From Prevotella sp. (GTDB lineage: Bacteria; Bacteroidota; Bacteroidia; Bacteroidales; Muribaculaceae): 62,757 bases of DNA. Each line of letters starts with the position of its first letter. Within the stretch, counting starts at the first letter, position 1. The stretch covers positions 1-62,757 of the forward strand of contig JAMPBN010000005.1 in the NCBI GenBank assembly GCA_023666665.1. The letters are read 5' to 3'. Of the stretch, positions 25,969 to 33,082 are shown piece after piece. The notes beneath the pieces are model-generated. The model made no database searches. It had not been told where the DNA came from and saw only the letters and a list, made by a program, of their open reading frames with translations. The translations under genes and the position numbers were made by a program.

Positions 25969-26310
25969 ATGATAATTGAGTTTTGCTTACTCTTTGTCTT
26001 CCTGGGGTTGGGAGAACTGATTGTTTGGCTCACGGGAATCTCCGTGCCGTCGAGCATCATCGGTATGCTTCTGCTGACCTTGGCGCTGAAAACAGGAGTG
26101 GTGAAACTCAGTTGGGTGGAGCGCCTGTCTGAGTTCATGGTGCATAACTTGGGACTCTTTTTCATACCTGCCGGAGTCGGTGTGATGAACTGCCTGAGCA
26201 TAATTTCTGACCAGTGGCTGCCAATTGTCGGGGCTACGGTTGGAAGCACTGTGGTCATCATAGCTGCTACGGGGTGGACGCACCATCTGGTGAGGCGATG
26301 GAATTCCTGA
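25969..26310 (+). CDS. lrgA: CidA/LrgA-family membrane protein
   Basis: The 113-residue protein has four hydrophobic segments and the family features LTGISVPSSIIGMLLL (about 20-35) and NLGLFFIPAGVGVMN (about 60-74). LrgA/CidA proteins were first described as holin-like. Work on B. subtilis PftAB and plant PLGG1 indicates that LrgA and LrgB together transport small carboxylates such as pyruvate or glycolate. It overlaps lrgB by 13 bases, so a joint transporter is likely. The nearby KorAB and BASS genes favour the carboxylate role (inference). Confidence 0.88.
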   Translation: MIIEFCLLFVFLGLGELIVWLTGISVPSSIIGMLLLTLALKTGVVKLSWVERLSEFMVHNLGLFFIPAGVGVMNCLSIISDQWLPIVGATVGSTVVIIAATGWTHHLVRRWNS

Positions 26311-26990
26311 GCAACGAAATATTTCTGATTGCGTTGACATTCATTTCTTTTGTTGGCGCTCAGCGGTTGCAGCAGCTCACCGGCGTGAGGATGCTCAATC
26401 CGGTATTGGTTGCAATAATCGTGCTGATCTGCTTTTTGAAAGGCGCGGGAATAGACTTCGAGACGTATAAGGCCGGTGGCAAATATATCGAATTTTGGTT
26501 GAAGCCGGCGGTGGTGGCACTCGGTGTGCCGCTGTATAAGCAGTTGGAGACAATCAAGAAGCAGTTGTTGCCACTTATGGTCGCGGAATTGGCCGGATGT
26601 GTTGCGGGGATTGTGTCGGTAGTGGTTATTGCCAAACTTCTCGGCGCGAGCCAGGAGGTAATACTTTCGCTGGTTCCGAAGGCCGTAACCACGCCGATTG
26701 CCATAGAGATTTCTGCAACGATTGGCGGCATTCCTGCTTTGACGGCTGCCGTGGTTGTCTGCACCGGGATATTCGGAGGAATGACCGGCTTTCAGATTGT
26801 GAAGATGAGCCGGATAAAGAGCCCCATAGCCCAAGGACTTTCAATCGGCACGGCGGCACACGCCATCGGCACTTCGGCTGCCATAGAGCGCAGCGAGCGC
26901 TACGGCGCATTTTCATCTTTAGGACTTACGCTCAATGGGCTGCTTACAGCACTGCTGACACCATATATATTAGCATTGATGGGGATTTAG
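26298..26990 (+). CDS. lrgB: LrgB-family membrane protein
   Basis: From MEFLSNEIFLIALT (26298) the protein is 230 residues with about seven hydrophobic segments and the LrgB signature LVPKAVTTPIAIEISATIGGIPALTA (about 123-148) plus GTAAHAIGTSAAIE. It should pair with LrgA as a carboxylate transporter or exporter. The ATG at 26298 is preferred over 26214, since the extra residues come from the overlapping lrgA frame and do not resemble the family. Confidence 0.9.
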   Translation: MEFLSNEIFLIALTFISFVGAQRLQQLTGVRMLNPVLVAIIVLICFLKGAGIDFETYKAGGKYIEFWLKPAVVALGVPLYKQLETIKKQLLPLMVAELAGCVAGIVSVVVIAKLLGASQEVILSLVPKAVTTPIAIEISATIGGIPALTAAVVVCTGIFGGMTGFQIVKMSRIKSPIAQGLSIGTAAHAIGTSAAIERSERYGAFSSLGLTLNGLLTALLTPYILALMGI

Positions 26991-27015
26991 AAATACAATA
27001 TATCTATAATACACA

Positions 27016-27951
27016 ATGATGACATTTGTAAAGAACTGGACGCTACCCATATCAATACTCGCCGGAGTAATTGCATATTTTATCTACGTCAGTATTCCGA
27101 CTCTCAACGGAACGCACGCATTCGTTAGCCGGGCAATCGGCGTGGTTCAGCCTATGCTGATTTTTGCGATGCTTTTTCTGACGTTTCTGTCGATTGGTCC
27201 CCACGATTTGCATCTGCGCAGGTGGCACTTCATTTTGGTTAGCATTCAGGTGGTGCTGTTCGCCTCGGTTGCAACGGCGCTATCAACGATTGAGAATGAG
27301 GGCTTTAGGATAATTTTGGAGAGCATAATGCTCTGCCTGCTATGCCCAACTGCCACGGCAGCTGCCGTGGTTACCCGCAAGCTCGACGGCAGCGCTCCCG
27401 ACATCACGGCTTATACTATATTGATTAACCTGACTATGGCAATCGCCGCACCGGCATTGCTTCCCCTTGCGCATCCACATCCGGGAATTGGCTTTTTTGC
27501 CACGTTTACGATGATTATCAACAAGGTGTTTCCTTTGCTGATATGTCCGCTGCTTTTGGCCTGGATAATCCGCAGATACCTGCCGGGAGTGATGCATAAG
27601 CTCACCGAGTTTCGAGACCTGCCGTTCTATCTTTGGGCCATAGCCTTGGCGCTGGCCATAGGGGTAACTGTCAAAGCGATAGTCCACAGCACAGTGTCGC
27701 CGATGTTTATGGCCGGGATTGTGGTGGTAACGTTTTTGTGCTGTATCTTTCAGTTCTTTGTCGGCAAGAGTATTGGCCGGCGTTATGGTCAGCCCATTGA
27801 AGGTGGCCAAGCCTTAGGGCAGAAGAACACGGTGTTTATCATTTGGATGGGCTACACGTTTCTTTCGCCGGTAACGGCTATGGCCGGAGGGCTGTATAGC
27901 GTGTGGCACAACATTTATAACTCCTGGCAGCTCTACCAGCACCGGAAATAA
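27016..27951 (+). CDS. BASS-family (bile acid:sodium symporter-like) transporter
   Basis: The 311-residue protein has nine or ten hydrophobic segments. Two features match the BASS fold: CLLCPTATAAAVVTRKLDGS in the first crossover region (about 116-135), and a C-terminal region with a Gln-Asn pair (LGQKN, about 273-277) and LYSVWHNI (about 297-304). Family members carry bile acids, pyruvate, pantothenate or glycolate with sodium; this one's cargo is unknown. It follows lrgB after 25 bases and is probably co-transcribed. In plants a BASS protein and the LrgAB-like PLGG1 both move glycolate, which makes this neighbourhood notable. The convergent tatD stop is 24 bases away. Confidence 0.75.
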   Translation: MMTFVKNWTLPISILAGVIAYFIYVSIPTLNGTHAFVSRAIGVVQPMLIFAMLFLTFLSIGPHDLHLRRWHFILVSIQVVLFASVATALSTIENEGFRIILESIMLCLLCPTATAAAVVTRKLDGSAPDITAYTILINLTMAIAAPALLPLAHPHPGIGFFATFTMIINKVFPLLICPLLLAWIIRRYLPGVMHKLTEFRDLPFYLWAIALALAIGVTVKAIVHSTVSPMFMAGIVVVTFLCCIFQFFVGKSIGRRYGQPIEGGQALGQKNTVFIIWMGYTFLSPVTAMAGGLYSVWHNIYNSWQLYQHRK

Positions 27952-27975
27952 TATACAAGCAATTATCTAAGAGAC

Positions 27976-28764
27976 TTATAGCTTGAAGAAAGTGCGGGCT
28001 GAATGGGTAGTGACGGCATCGACTTCGGCTACGGAAATCTGCATTGTTTCGGCGAGTTTGGCGGCGATATAGGGGATGTAGGCGCTTTCGTTTTGCTTGC
28101 CTCGCATCGGCACGGGTGCGAGCCATGGAGCATCTGTTTCAAGCAGAATGTGGTTTAGACCGATTTGCGGTACGATGTCGGGTAGCGGCGACTTTTTGAA
28201 AGTCAACACTCCGCCGATGCCAAACATTACGTCGGGTTGCAACCGGCGCAGGCGATCAACGTCGTCGGCCGTGCCACTGTAGCAGTGGAACACGAGCCAT
28301 GGCAACCGCCCTTTGCGACCCTCCATAAGGTCGAGCATCCGCGGCATGGCATCGCGGCAGTGGATTATGGCAGGGAGGTTGAGGCTGTCTGCTATGTCAA
28401 GTTGCGTCTCGCAGGCTTCGAGCTGCAAGGAAAGCTGCGATTTGTCCCAATAGAGGTCAAGGCCAATCTCGCCAACGGCTGAATAGTGGGCAGTGGGTAG
28501 TGGGTCGTGGGCAGTGAGAGCGTCCGCCACCCGCGTCAAGTGTTCCCGCCAATTTTCGGGGTGCACTTCCGTGGGGTGGAGACCGACACACATTGCAGTT
28601 GCATCGGGGCGCAAGGCGTGGAGTTCGCGTATCGGCTCAATGGAGTCAGCATCAACTCCGGGCAGAACCATCAGCTCCACACCCGCAGCAAGTGCGCGGT
28701 CAACGGCCGCGCACTTGTCCTCCCCATAATCGGGAAGATAAAGATGTGTATGAGTATCTATCAT
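27976..28764 (-). CDS. tatD: TatD-family metal-dependent hydrolase
   Basis: The 262-residue protein has the amidohydrolase-like metal motifs DTHTHL (about 3-8), GLHP, AVGEIGLDLYWD, IHCRD, FHCYSG and ETDAPWLAP. TatD enzymes are DNases or D-aminoacyl-tRNA deacylases. Residues about 83-94, just before AVGEIGLD, are encoded by five AGTGGGY-type heptamers (28485-28519). This gives His-, Pro- and Thr-rich residues at a place where family members have a short connection, so a repeat appears to have expanded inside the gene in frame. The 5' leader holds a repeat element beginning four bases from the ATG and no recognisable promoter, so it may be read through from gdhA. Confidence 0.92.
   Translation of the reverse strand: MIDTHTHLYLPDYGEDKCAAVDRALAAGVELMVLPGVDADSIEPIRELHALRPDATAMCVGLHPTEVHPENWREHLTRVADALTAHDPLPTAHYSAVGEIGLDLYWDKSQLSLQLEACETQLDIADSLNLPAIIHCRDAMPRMLDLMEGRKGRLPWLVFHCYSGTADDVDRLRRLQPDVMFGIGGVLTFKKSPLPDIVPQIGLNHILLETDAPWLAPVPMRGKQNESAYIPYIAAKLAETMQISVAEVDAVTTHSARTFFKL
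28485..28519 (+). repeat. heptamer array inside tatD
   Basis: Five 7-base units fit AGTGGGY with few changes (AGTGGGC, AGTGGGT, CGTGGGC, AGTGAGA). The array lies within the tatD coding sequence on the complementary strand. It is 35 bases long and the reading frame stays open through it. Confidence 0.8.
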
Positions 28765-28767
28765 TTG

Positions 28768-28816
28768 AGGCGGCGCTATGCGGCGCAGGTTAAGGGTTAA
28801 GGGTTAAGATTATGGT
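28768..28816 (+). repeat. start-proximal repeat upstream of tatD, short copy
   Basis: The element runs from GGCGGCGCTAT through three perfect GGTTAAG units (28788-28808) to ATTATGG. It begins four bases upstream of the tatD ATG. The same outer parts flank the longer copy upstream of gdhA (30320-30425), so this copy looks like one lacking the inner hairpin and AGTGAAG array. Confidence 0.75.
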
Positions 28817-28854
28817 TTTGGCCGGTCGTGAGGGGGCAGCAAAACAGGCAATAT

Positions 28855-28923
28855 TTTCACCTTTCACTCTCCACCTTTCACCGATTTAACCAGCGGGCCT
28901 TGGACCCGCGTTAACCCTTAACC
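28855..28923 (-). repeat. composite hairpin-heptamer element, copy 1
   Basis: Read on the minus strand: two GGTTAAG-type units, a hairpin (GCGGG...CCCGC, 28893-28909), GGTTAAAT, then four GGTGAAA/AGTGAAA-type units. The same order occurs on the plus strand at 30339-30425. A 15-base word (28857-28871) is identical in inverted orientation to 30402-30416. The element lies downstream of gdhA. Confidence 0.75.
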
Positions 28924-28924
28924 A

Positions 28925-28939
28925 GGGGGCAAAGCCCCC
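28925..28939. terminator. GGGGGC-AAA-GCCCCC hairpin
   Basis: A perfect 6-bp GC stem with an AAA loop, downstream of gdhA. It lacks a T-run. It may act as an mRNA 3' stabiliser or weak terminator. Confidence 0.45.
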
Positions 28940-28947
28940 GATAACCT

Positions 28948-28981
28948 CTCTAAATCAGAGGCGAAAGCCTCTGATTTAGAG
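28948..28981. terminator. perfect 15-bp hairpin containing the gdhA stop
   Basis: CTCTAAATCAGAGGC (28948-28962) and its exact complement (28967-28981) enclose a GAAA tetraloop. The gdhA stop codon (28976-28978) is inside the stem. A stable RNA hairpin with this tetraloop should protect or end the gdhA transcript, but no U-run follows on either strand. Confidence 0.6.
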
Positions 28982-30313
28982 AACTCCTTGTGCCATCATT
29001 GCGTGGGCCACTTTCATAAATCCGGCAATGTTAGCACCCTTCATATAGTTGACGAAGCCATCAGGCTCGGTGCCGTACTTGACGCACTGCTCGTGGATGG
29101 AGTCCATGATGAAGTGGAGCTTCTGGTCAACTTCTTCGGCACTCCATTGCAGGTGCATGGCGTTTTGGCTCATTTCCAGACCGGAGGTGGCCACGCCACC
29201 GGCGTTTACAGCCTTGCCAGGGGCATATGTGGTGCGTGATTCAATGAATGCGTCGATAGCCTCGGGGGTGCAACCCATATTGCTGACTTCGGCAACCATC
29301 TGTACTCCGTTGGCAATGAGAGTCTTTGCGTCTTCGCCGTTGAGCTCATTTTGGGTGGCGCAGGGTAGGGCGATGTCTACTTTCTGTTCCCAGGGTTTCT
29401 TGCCGGGGAAGAATTGTGAGCTGGGGAATTTCTCGGCGTAGGGTTCCACGATGTCTTCGCCCGAAGCGCGGAGTTCAAGCATATAGTCAACCTTTTCGGC
29501 GGAAATGCCTGCGGGGTCGTAGATATAGCCGTCGGGGCCTGAGATGGTGACTACTTTGGCACCGAGTTCGTTGGCTTTGAGTGCAGCGCCCCAGGCAACG
29601 TTGCCGAAGCCGCTGATAGCCACGGTTTTGCCGCCGATGCTGTCGCCCTTCATCTTCAGCATATTTTCAACGAAGTAGAGAGCGCCGAAGCCGGTGGCTT
29701 CAGGGCGGATGCGGCTGCCGCCGAAGTCAAGACCTTTGCCGGTAAATGTGCCGGTGTGTTCGTCGACGAGCTTTTTGTACATGCCATACATATAGCCGAC
29801 TTCGCGAGCTCCTACGCCGATGTCGCCGGCGGGCACGTCGCGGTCTGGGCCGAGGTTCTTCCAAAGCTCAAGGATGAATGCCTGGCAGAAACGCATGATT
29901 TCAGCATCGCTCTTGCCGCGAGGCGAGAAGTCGGAGCCGCCTTTTGCGCCGCCCATCGGCAGGGTGGTGAGTGCGTTCTTGAATGTCTGCTCAAAGCCGA
30001 GGAATTTCAGAATCGAGAGGTTAACGGATGCGTGGAAGCGAATACCGCCTTTGTATGGGCCAATGGCCTTGTTGAACTGCACGCGGTAGCCGAGGTTGGT
30101 TTGCACTTCGCCACGGTCATCGACCCACGTTACGCGGAACGTCAGAATGCGGTCGGGTTCAACCATGCGTTCAATGATTTTTGCTTTTTCAAATTCGGGA
30201 TGCTGATTGTATACGTCAGCAACACTCATCAATACCTCGCGCACTGCCTGGAGGTATTCTTTTTCGCCGGGGTGTTTGGCCTCGAGATTACTGAGAATTT
30301 TGTTAATGTCCAT
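28976..30313 (-). CDS. gdhA: NADP-type glutamate dehydrogenase
   Basis: The 445-residue enzyme interconverts 2-oxoglutarate plus ammonia with glutamate. Motifs include KGGIRFH, LPMGGAKGGSDFSP (catalytic Lys), DVPAGDIGVG, and the dinucleotide fold ISGFGNVAWGA. Length and sequence suit the hexameric NADP-dependent class. It lies downstream of serC-serA in the same direction, with a 149-base gap that holds only repeats and no visible promoter. The stop codon sits inside a strong hairpin. Inverted copies of a composite repeat lie on both sides of the gene. Confidence 0.95.
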   Translation of the reverse strand: MDINKILSNLEAKHPGEKEYLQAVREVLMSVADVYNQHPEFEKAKIIERMVEPDRILTFRVTWVDDRGEVQTNLGYRVQFNKAIGPYKGGIRFHASVNLSILKFLGFEQTFKNALTTLPMGGAKGGSDFSPRGKSDAEIMRFCQAFILELWKNLGPDRDVPAGDIGVGAREVGYMYGMYKKLVDEHTGTFTGKGLDFGGSRIRPEATGFGALYFVENMLKMKGDSIGGKTVAISGFGNVAWGAALKANELGAKVVTISGPDGYIYDPAGISAEKVDYMLELRASGEDIVEPYAEKFPSSQFFPGKKPWEQKVDIALPCATQNELNGEDAKTLIANGVQMVAEVSNMGCTPEAIDAFIESRTTYAPGKAVNAGGVATSGLEMSQNAMHLQWSAEEVDQKLHFIMDSIHEQCVKYGTEPDGFVNYMKGANIAGFMKVAHAMMAQGVL

Positions 30314-30317
30314 AGGA

Positions 30318-30425
30318 TAGGCGGCGCTATTCGCCGTAGGTTAATGGTTAAGGGTTAACGCGGGCGTTGCCCGCAGGTTATAAGGTTAAGAGTGAAGAGT
30401 TGAGAGTGAAAGGTGATGATTATGG
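30318..30425 (+). repeat. composite hairpin-heptamer element, copy 2, in the gdhA leader
   Basis: From about five bases before the gdhA ATG: GGCGGCGCTAT with a small CGGCG/CGCCG stem, three GGTTAAN units (30339-30359), a hairpin GCGGGC-GTT-GCCCGC (30360-30374), GGTTATAA, then units in strict 7-base phase (GGTTAAG, AGTGAAG, AGTTGAG, AGTGAAA, GGTGATG) to ATTATGG (30419-30425). Same order as copy 1, in inverted orientation. Confidence 0.8.
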
Positions 30426-30433
30426 TTACAGAG

Positions 30434-30468
30434 TCTAATACCTAATGTCTAACGCCCAACGCCTAATT
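30434..30468 (+). repeat. heptamer array, CYAANNC family, at the serA stop
   Basis: Five units of the type YCTAATG or CCCAACG. The serA stop codon (plus-strand CTA, 30463-30465) is inside the last unit. The array begins nine bases after the composite element. Confidence 0.8.
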
Positions 30469-31380
30469 CACTTGAAATCGCGTGTCGCCTGTTGCAAAGT
30501 AGGCTGCAATCTGGCGGGCGGCGGCAATGCCGGCGTTGATGTTGGCCTCGGAAGTCTGCGCACCCATCTTCTTGGGCGTGAAAAACACACGTCCGGGGGC
30601 AATGTGTTCAAGCTCGGCGGCATTGTCGGGCTTCACGTCGGCAACGTACTTCAGGTCCGTGCGTTCGCCGAGGGCTTTGGCCAGTCCGGCTTCGTCAACC
30701 ACTTCCTTGCGGGCGGTGTTGATAAGTACTCCGCCCATGGGCATCAACGAGATGAGGTCATAGCCGATTGAACCCTTGGTTTCGGGCGTGGCGGGAATGT
30801 GAATGCTGACGAATTTATTGAGTGCGTAAAGCTCCTTGATGTCATGAACCGGGGTTACTCCTGCATCAGTCATTACCTGGTCGGGGCAATAGGGGTCTAA
30901 GGCGCTGACTTCCATGCCGAACCCCTTGGCAATACGGGCAACGTTGCGGCCAACCTGCCCGAATGCTTGCAGACCGAGCGTTTTGCCTAAAAGCTCAGAG
31001 CCGGAGGTGCCGTCATACATATTGCGGACGGCCATCACAGCCATACCGAATACAAGTTCGGCCACGGCATTGGAGTTCTGTCCGGGGGTGTTCTCCACGA
31101 CGATTCCGCGCTCCTTGGCAGCGGCGAGGTCAATGTTGTCATAGCCTGCGCCGGCGCGTACAACTATCTTCAGCTGCGGGGCGGCGGCAATAACGTCGGC
31201 AGTAACCTTGTCGGAGCGAACAATCAGCGCATCGGCATCGTAAACGGCGGCTTTCAATTCCTCGGCCGATGCATATTTCTCAAGCAGCGCAACTTCGTGA
31301 CCGGCTTCGGTCAGCACTTTGCGCATATCCTCCACGGCAACTGCCGCAAAAGGCTTTTCGGTGGCTATCAGTACTTTCAT
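30463..31380 (-). CDS. serA: D-3-phosphoglycerate dehydrogenase (short form)
   Basis: The 305-residue enzyme oxidises 3-phosphoglycerate in serine synthesis. Motifs: [26 protein letters not shown], an NAD-binding [17 protein letters not shown] (about 138-154) and [10 protein letters not shown] with the catalytic Arg. Where most family members carry the catalytic His in a TPHIGA-like motif, this has TPKKMGAQT; as far as I recall this is shared by Bacteroidetes SerA and so is a lineage feature, not damage. There is no C-terminal ACT regulatory domain. The ATG overlaps the serC stop by four bases. Confidence 0.92.
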   Translation of the reverse strand: MKVLIATEKPFAAVAVEDMRKVLTEAGHEVALLEKYASAEELKAAVYDADALIVRSDKVTADVIAAAPQLKIVVRAGAGYDNIDLAAAKERGIVVENTPGQNSNAVAELVFGMAVMAVRNMYDGTSGSELLGKTLGLQAFGQVGRNVARIAKGFGMEVSALDPYCPDQVMTDAGVTPVHDIKELYALNKFVSIHIPATPETKGSIGYDLISLMPMGGVLINTARKEVVDEAGLAKALGERTDLKYVADVKPDNAAELEHIAPGRVFFTPKKMGAQTSEANINAGIAAARQIAAYFATGDTRFQVN

Positions 31381-32441
31381 TTCTTTTCAAAATCTTTCAT
31401 TGCTTCAACCAGCGCTTTAACGCTCTCAAGGGGCAGGGCATTGTAAAGACTTGCGCGGAAGCCGCCCACGGAGCGGTGACCCTTGATGCCAACAATGCCG
31501 CGTTCGGTGCAGAAGTCAATGAATTCCTGCTCACGCTCCCTATATTCGGGAGCCATCACAAAGCAAACGTTCATGATTGAACGCGACTCAATTTCAGCCG
31601 TACCCTCAAACAGACGGCTTGAGTCTATGGCATCGTAGAGCACTGCGGCTTTCTCCTCGTCGGCCAACTGCAGTTTCTTAACGCCGCCGCGCTCCTTATA
31701 CCATTTCAGCGTTTGCAGTGCGGAGTAGATGGGAAGCACCGGAGGGGTGTTAAACATACCGTCTTTCTTAATGTGGGTCATATAATTGAGCATAGTCGGA
31801 ATGGGACGCGTAACGTGGCCCAGTGCATCATTCTTGACAATTACCAATGTAACACCCGAGGGAGCGAGATTCTTTTGCGCTCCGGCATAGATGATGTCAT
31901 ATTTGCTTACGTCGACCGGACGCGAAAAGATGTCGGAACTCATATCTGCAACCATCGGCACCGGCGAATCGGGGTCTTCACGCAACTCTGTTCCGTATAT
32001 GGTATTGTTGGTGGTGATATGGAAATAGTCAACGTCGGTCGGAACGGTGTAATCTTTCGGATAGTAGCTGAAATTCTTGTCTTTGGAGGAGGCAAGCACT
32101 TCAACTTCGCCAAACAGACGGGCTTCCTTGATGGCATTTGCAGCCCAAACACCCGTTTCTAGATATGCGGCCTTGGTTTGCAGCAGGTTGTAAGGCACCA
32201 TGCAGAACTGCATACTTGCGCCGCCTCCGAGCCAAAGCACCGAATAACCTTCGGGAACCTCAAGCAGCTCCTTGACCAGCTCGCCGGCCTGGTTGATTAC
32301 CGCAGTAAACTGCTTGGAACGATGGCTAACCTCCAGCAATGACAACCCCATACCGTCGAAATCGCGTATAGCATCAATTGTATGATCTATAGTGTAATCG
32401 CTCAGAATCGAGGGACCGGCGTAAAAATTATGTTTCTTCAT
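31377..32441 (-). CDS. serC: phosphoserine aminotransferase
   Basis: The 354-residue PLP enzyme converts 3-phosphohydroxypyruvate and glutamate to phosphoserine. Motifs: [10 protein letters not shown] at the start, [21 protein letters not shown], and [12 protein letters not shown] with the PLP Lys (about 196-207). A near-consensus promoter lies upstream with a leader of about 33 bases. With serA it forms an operon that may extend to gdhA, which supplies the glutamate donor. Confidence 0.96.
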   Translation of the reverse strand: MKKHNFYAGPSILSDYTIDHTIDAIRDFDGMGLSLLEVSHRSKQFTAVINQAGELVKELLEVPEGYSVLWLGGGASMQFCMVPYNLLQTKAAYLETGVWAANAIKEARLFGEVEVLASSKDKNFSYYPKDYTVPTDVDYFHITTNNTIYGTELREDPDSPVPMVADMSSDIFSRPVDVSKYDIIYAGAQKNLAPSGVTLVIVKNDALGHVTRPIPTMLNYMTHIKKDGMFNTPPVLPIYSALQTLKWYKERGGVKKLQLADEEKAAVLYDAIDSSRLFEGTAEIESRSIMNVCFVMAPEYREREQEFIDFCTERGIVGIKGHRSVGGFRASLYNALPLESVKALVEAMKDFEKK

Positions 32442-32477
32442 GTTACATATTGGTTAATGAGGGTTAAACTGATAGCG

Positions 32478-32508
32478 CAAAGTTAATACAAAATAAATGA
32501 GAAAACAA
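32478..32508 (-). promoter_or_regulatory. promoter of the serC-serA operon
   Basis: TAACTTTG on the minus strand (32478-32485) with TTG (32506-32508) 20 bases upstream. It is the only promoter-like site seen for the serC, serA, gdhA and tatD genes. Confidence 0.75.
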
Positions 32509-32568
32509 GACCAATTTTGATGTTTTAAATCATATCCGCACAAAATCAAAAGATTTTAAGAAATATTC

Positions 32569-32599
32569 TTTGCGTTTTCGCAAAAAGTAGCTAACTTTG
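32569..32599 (+). promoter_or_regulatory. promoter of tRNA-Leu
   Basis: TTTG (32569-32572) and TAACTTTG (32592-32599) are 19 bases apart. The tRNA 5' end is 12 bases downstream. Confidence 0.8.
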
Positions 32600-32610
32600 C
32601 ACCCGCAAAC

Positions 32611-32692
32611 GCCCGGATGGCGGAATCGGTAGACGCGACGGTCTCAAACACCGTTGGGGCAACCCATCCCGGTTCGAGCCCGGGTCCGGGTA
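32611..32692 (+). tRNA. tRNA-Leu(CAA)
   Basis: An 82-base class II tRNA. The acceptor stem GCCCGGA pairs with TCCGGGT (a terminal G-U pair). The anticodon stem ACGGT/ACCGT frames loop CTCAAAC with anticodon CAA at 32645-32647. A variable arm and the TTCGAGC T-loop are present. The discriminator is A (32692) and CCA is not encoded. Confidence 0.93.
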
Positions 32693-32730
32693 CAGAAAAG
32701 AGGAGACTCCCACGAGTCTCCTCTTTTCTG
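32693..32730 (+). terminator. terminator of tRNA-Leu
   Basis: A perfect 17-bp stem (32693-32709 with 32714-32730) and a CCAC loop; the 3' arm contains a run of four T. It begins one base after the tRNA. The A-rich 5' arm allows action in both directions. Confidence 0.85.
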
Positions 32731-32894
32731 TCAATTCACGCTCCAATAATTCAGAGAGGGCAGAGCCGGAAACGTTGGGGAGCGTTCCGGCTCCGCTTAT
32801 TCATAGGGCAGAATAAGAAAATTACCCGGTAAAAGTCCGTTTTCGGGTACTTTTTCGGGTACTTATTCGCTACTTCGCTGTATTTCAGCGTTGA
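32731..32894. other. structured spacer between tRNA-Leu and tRNA-Ser
   Basis: No gene is seen. Two perfect hairpins, GAGCCGGAA/TTCCGGCTC (32763-32793) and CTTATTC/GAATAAG (32796-32817), are followed by the small palindrome TTACCCGGTAA (32822-32832). Then come two exact 12-base tandem units, TTTCGGGTACTT (32841-32852, 32853-32864), and a degenerate third. The cluster of short repeats beside tRNA genes resembles the surroundings of an attachment site, but no integrase gene is nearby. Confidence 0.5.
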
Positions 32895-32986
32895 TGGCGG
32901 AGAGGACGAGATTCGAACTCGTGGAAGCGATTGCTCACTTCGTCGGTTTAGCAAACCGGTGGTTTCAGCCACTCACCCACCTCTCC
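32895..32986 (-). tRNA. tRNA-Ser(GCT)
   Basis: A class II tRNA on the minus strand. The acceptor stem GGAGAGG pairs with CCTCTCC; the anticodon loop TTGCTAA has anticodon GCT (plus strand 32950-32952). A long variable arm and the T-loop TTCGAAT are present. Here the 3' CCA is encoded (32895-32897), unlike in the neighbouring tRNA-Leu. Confidence 0.93.
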
Positions 32987-33007
32987 GGGTTGTGCTGTTT
33001 GCGAGTG

Positions 33008-33075
33008 CAAAGGTAGGGAGTATTTTTGAGGTGTGCAAATTTTTTTTGAGGTTTTTTGAAAAATGCGTATTTTTG
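33008..33075. promoter_or_regulatory. interleaved divergent promoters of tRNA-Ser and the DUF4369 lipoprotein
   Basis: Minus strand: TTTG (plus-strand CAAA, 33036-33039) and TACCTTTG (33008-33015), 20 bases apart, drive tRNA-Ser. Plus strand: TTTG (33045-33048) and TATTTTTG (33068-33075), 19 bases apart, drive the lipoprotein, whose ATG is only seven bases beyond the box. The -33 elements are five bases apart, so the two footprints must overlap. Confidence 0.75.
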
Positions 33076-33082
33076 CGGTGTT

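Noticed and set aside
28788-28808. GGTTAAG triple repeat as a telomere-like or CRISPR-type repeat
   Set aside because: Units are only 7 bases, directly adjacent without spacers, with changing words at other loci; no cas genes or replication-end features are near.
30463-31380. SerA as a damaged enzyme because its TPHIGA-type His is replaced (TPKKMGAQ)
   Set aside because: The rest of the active site is intact and, from memory, the same KK motif is typical of Bacteroidetes SerA, so it is a lineage feature.
32617-32972. Open frames over the tRNA-Leu and tRNA-Ser genes
   Set aside because: Both are readings through tRNA genes and their hairpins and have no protein-like features.
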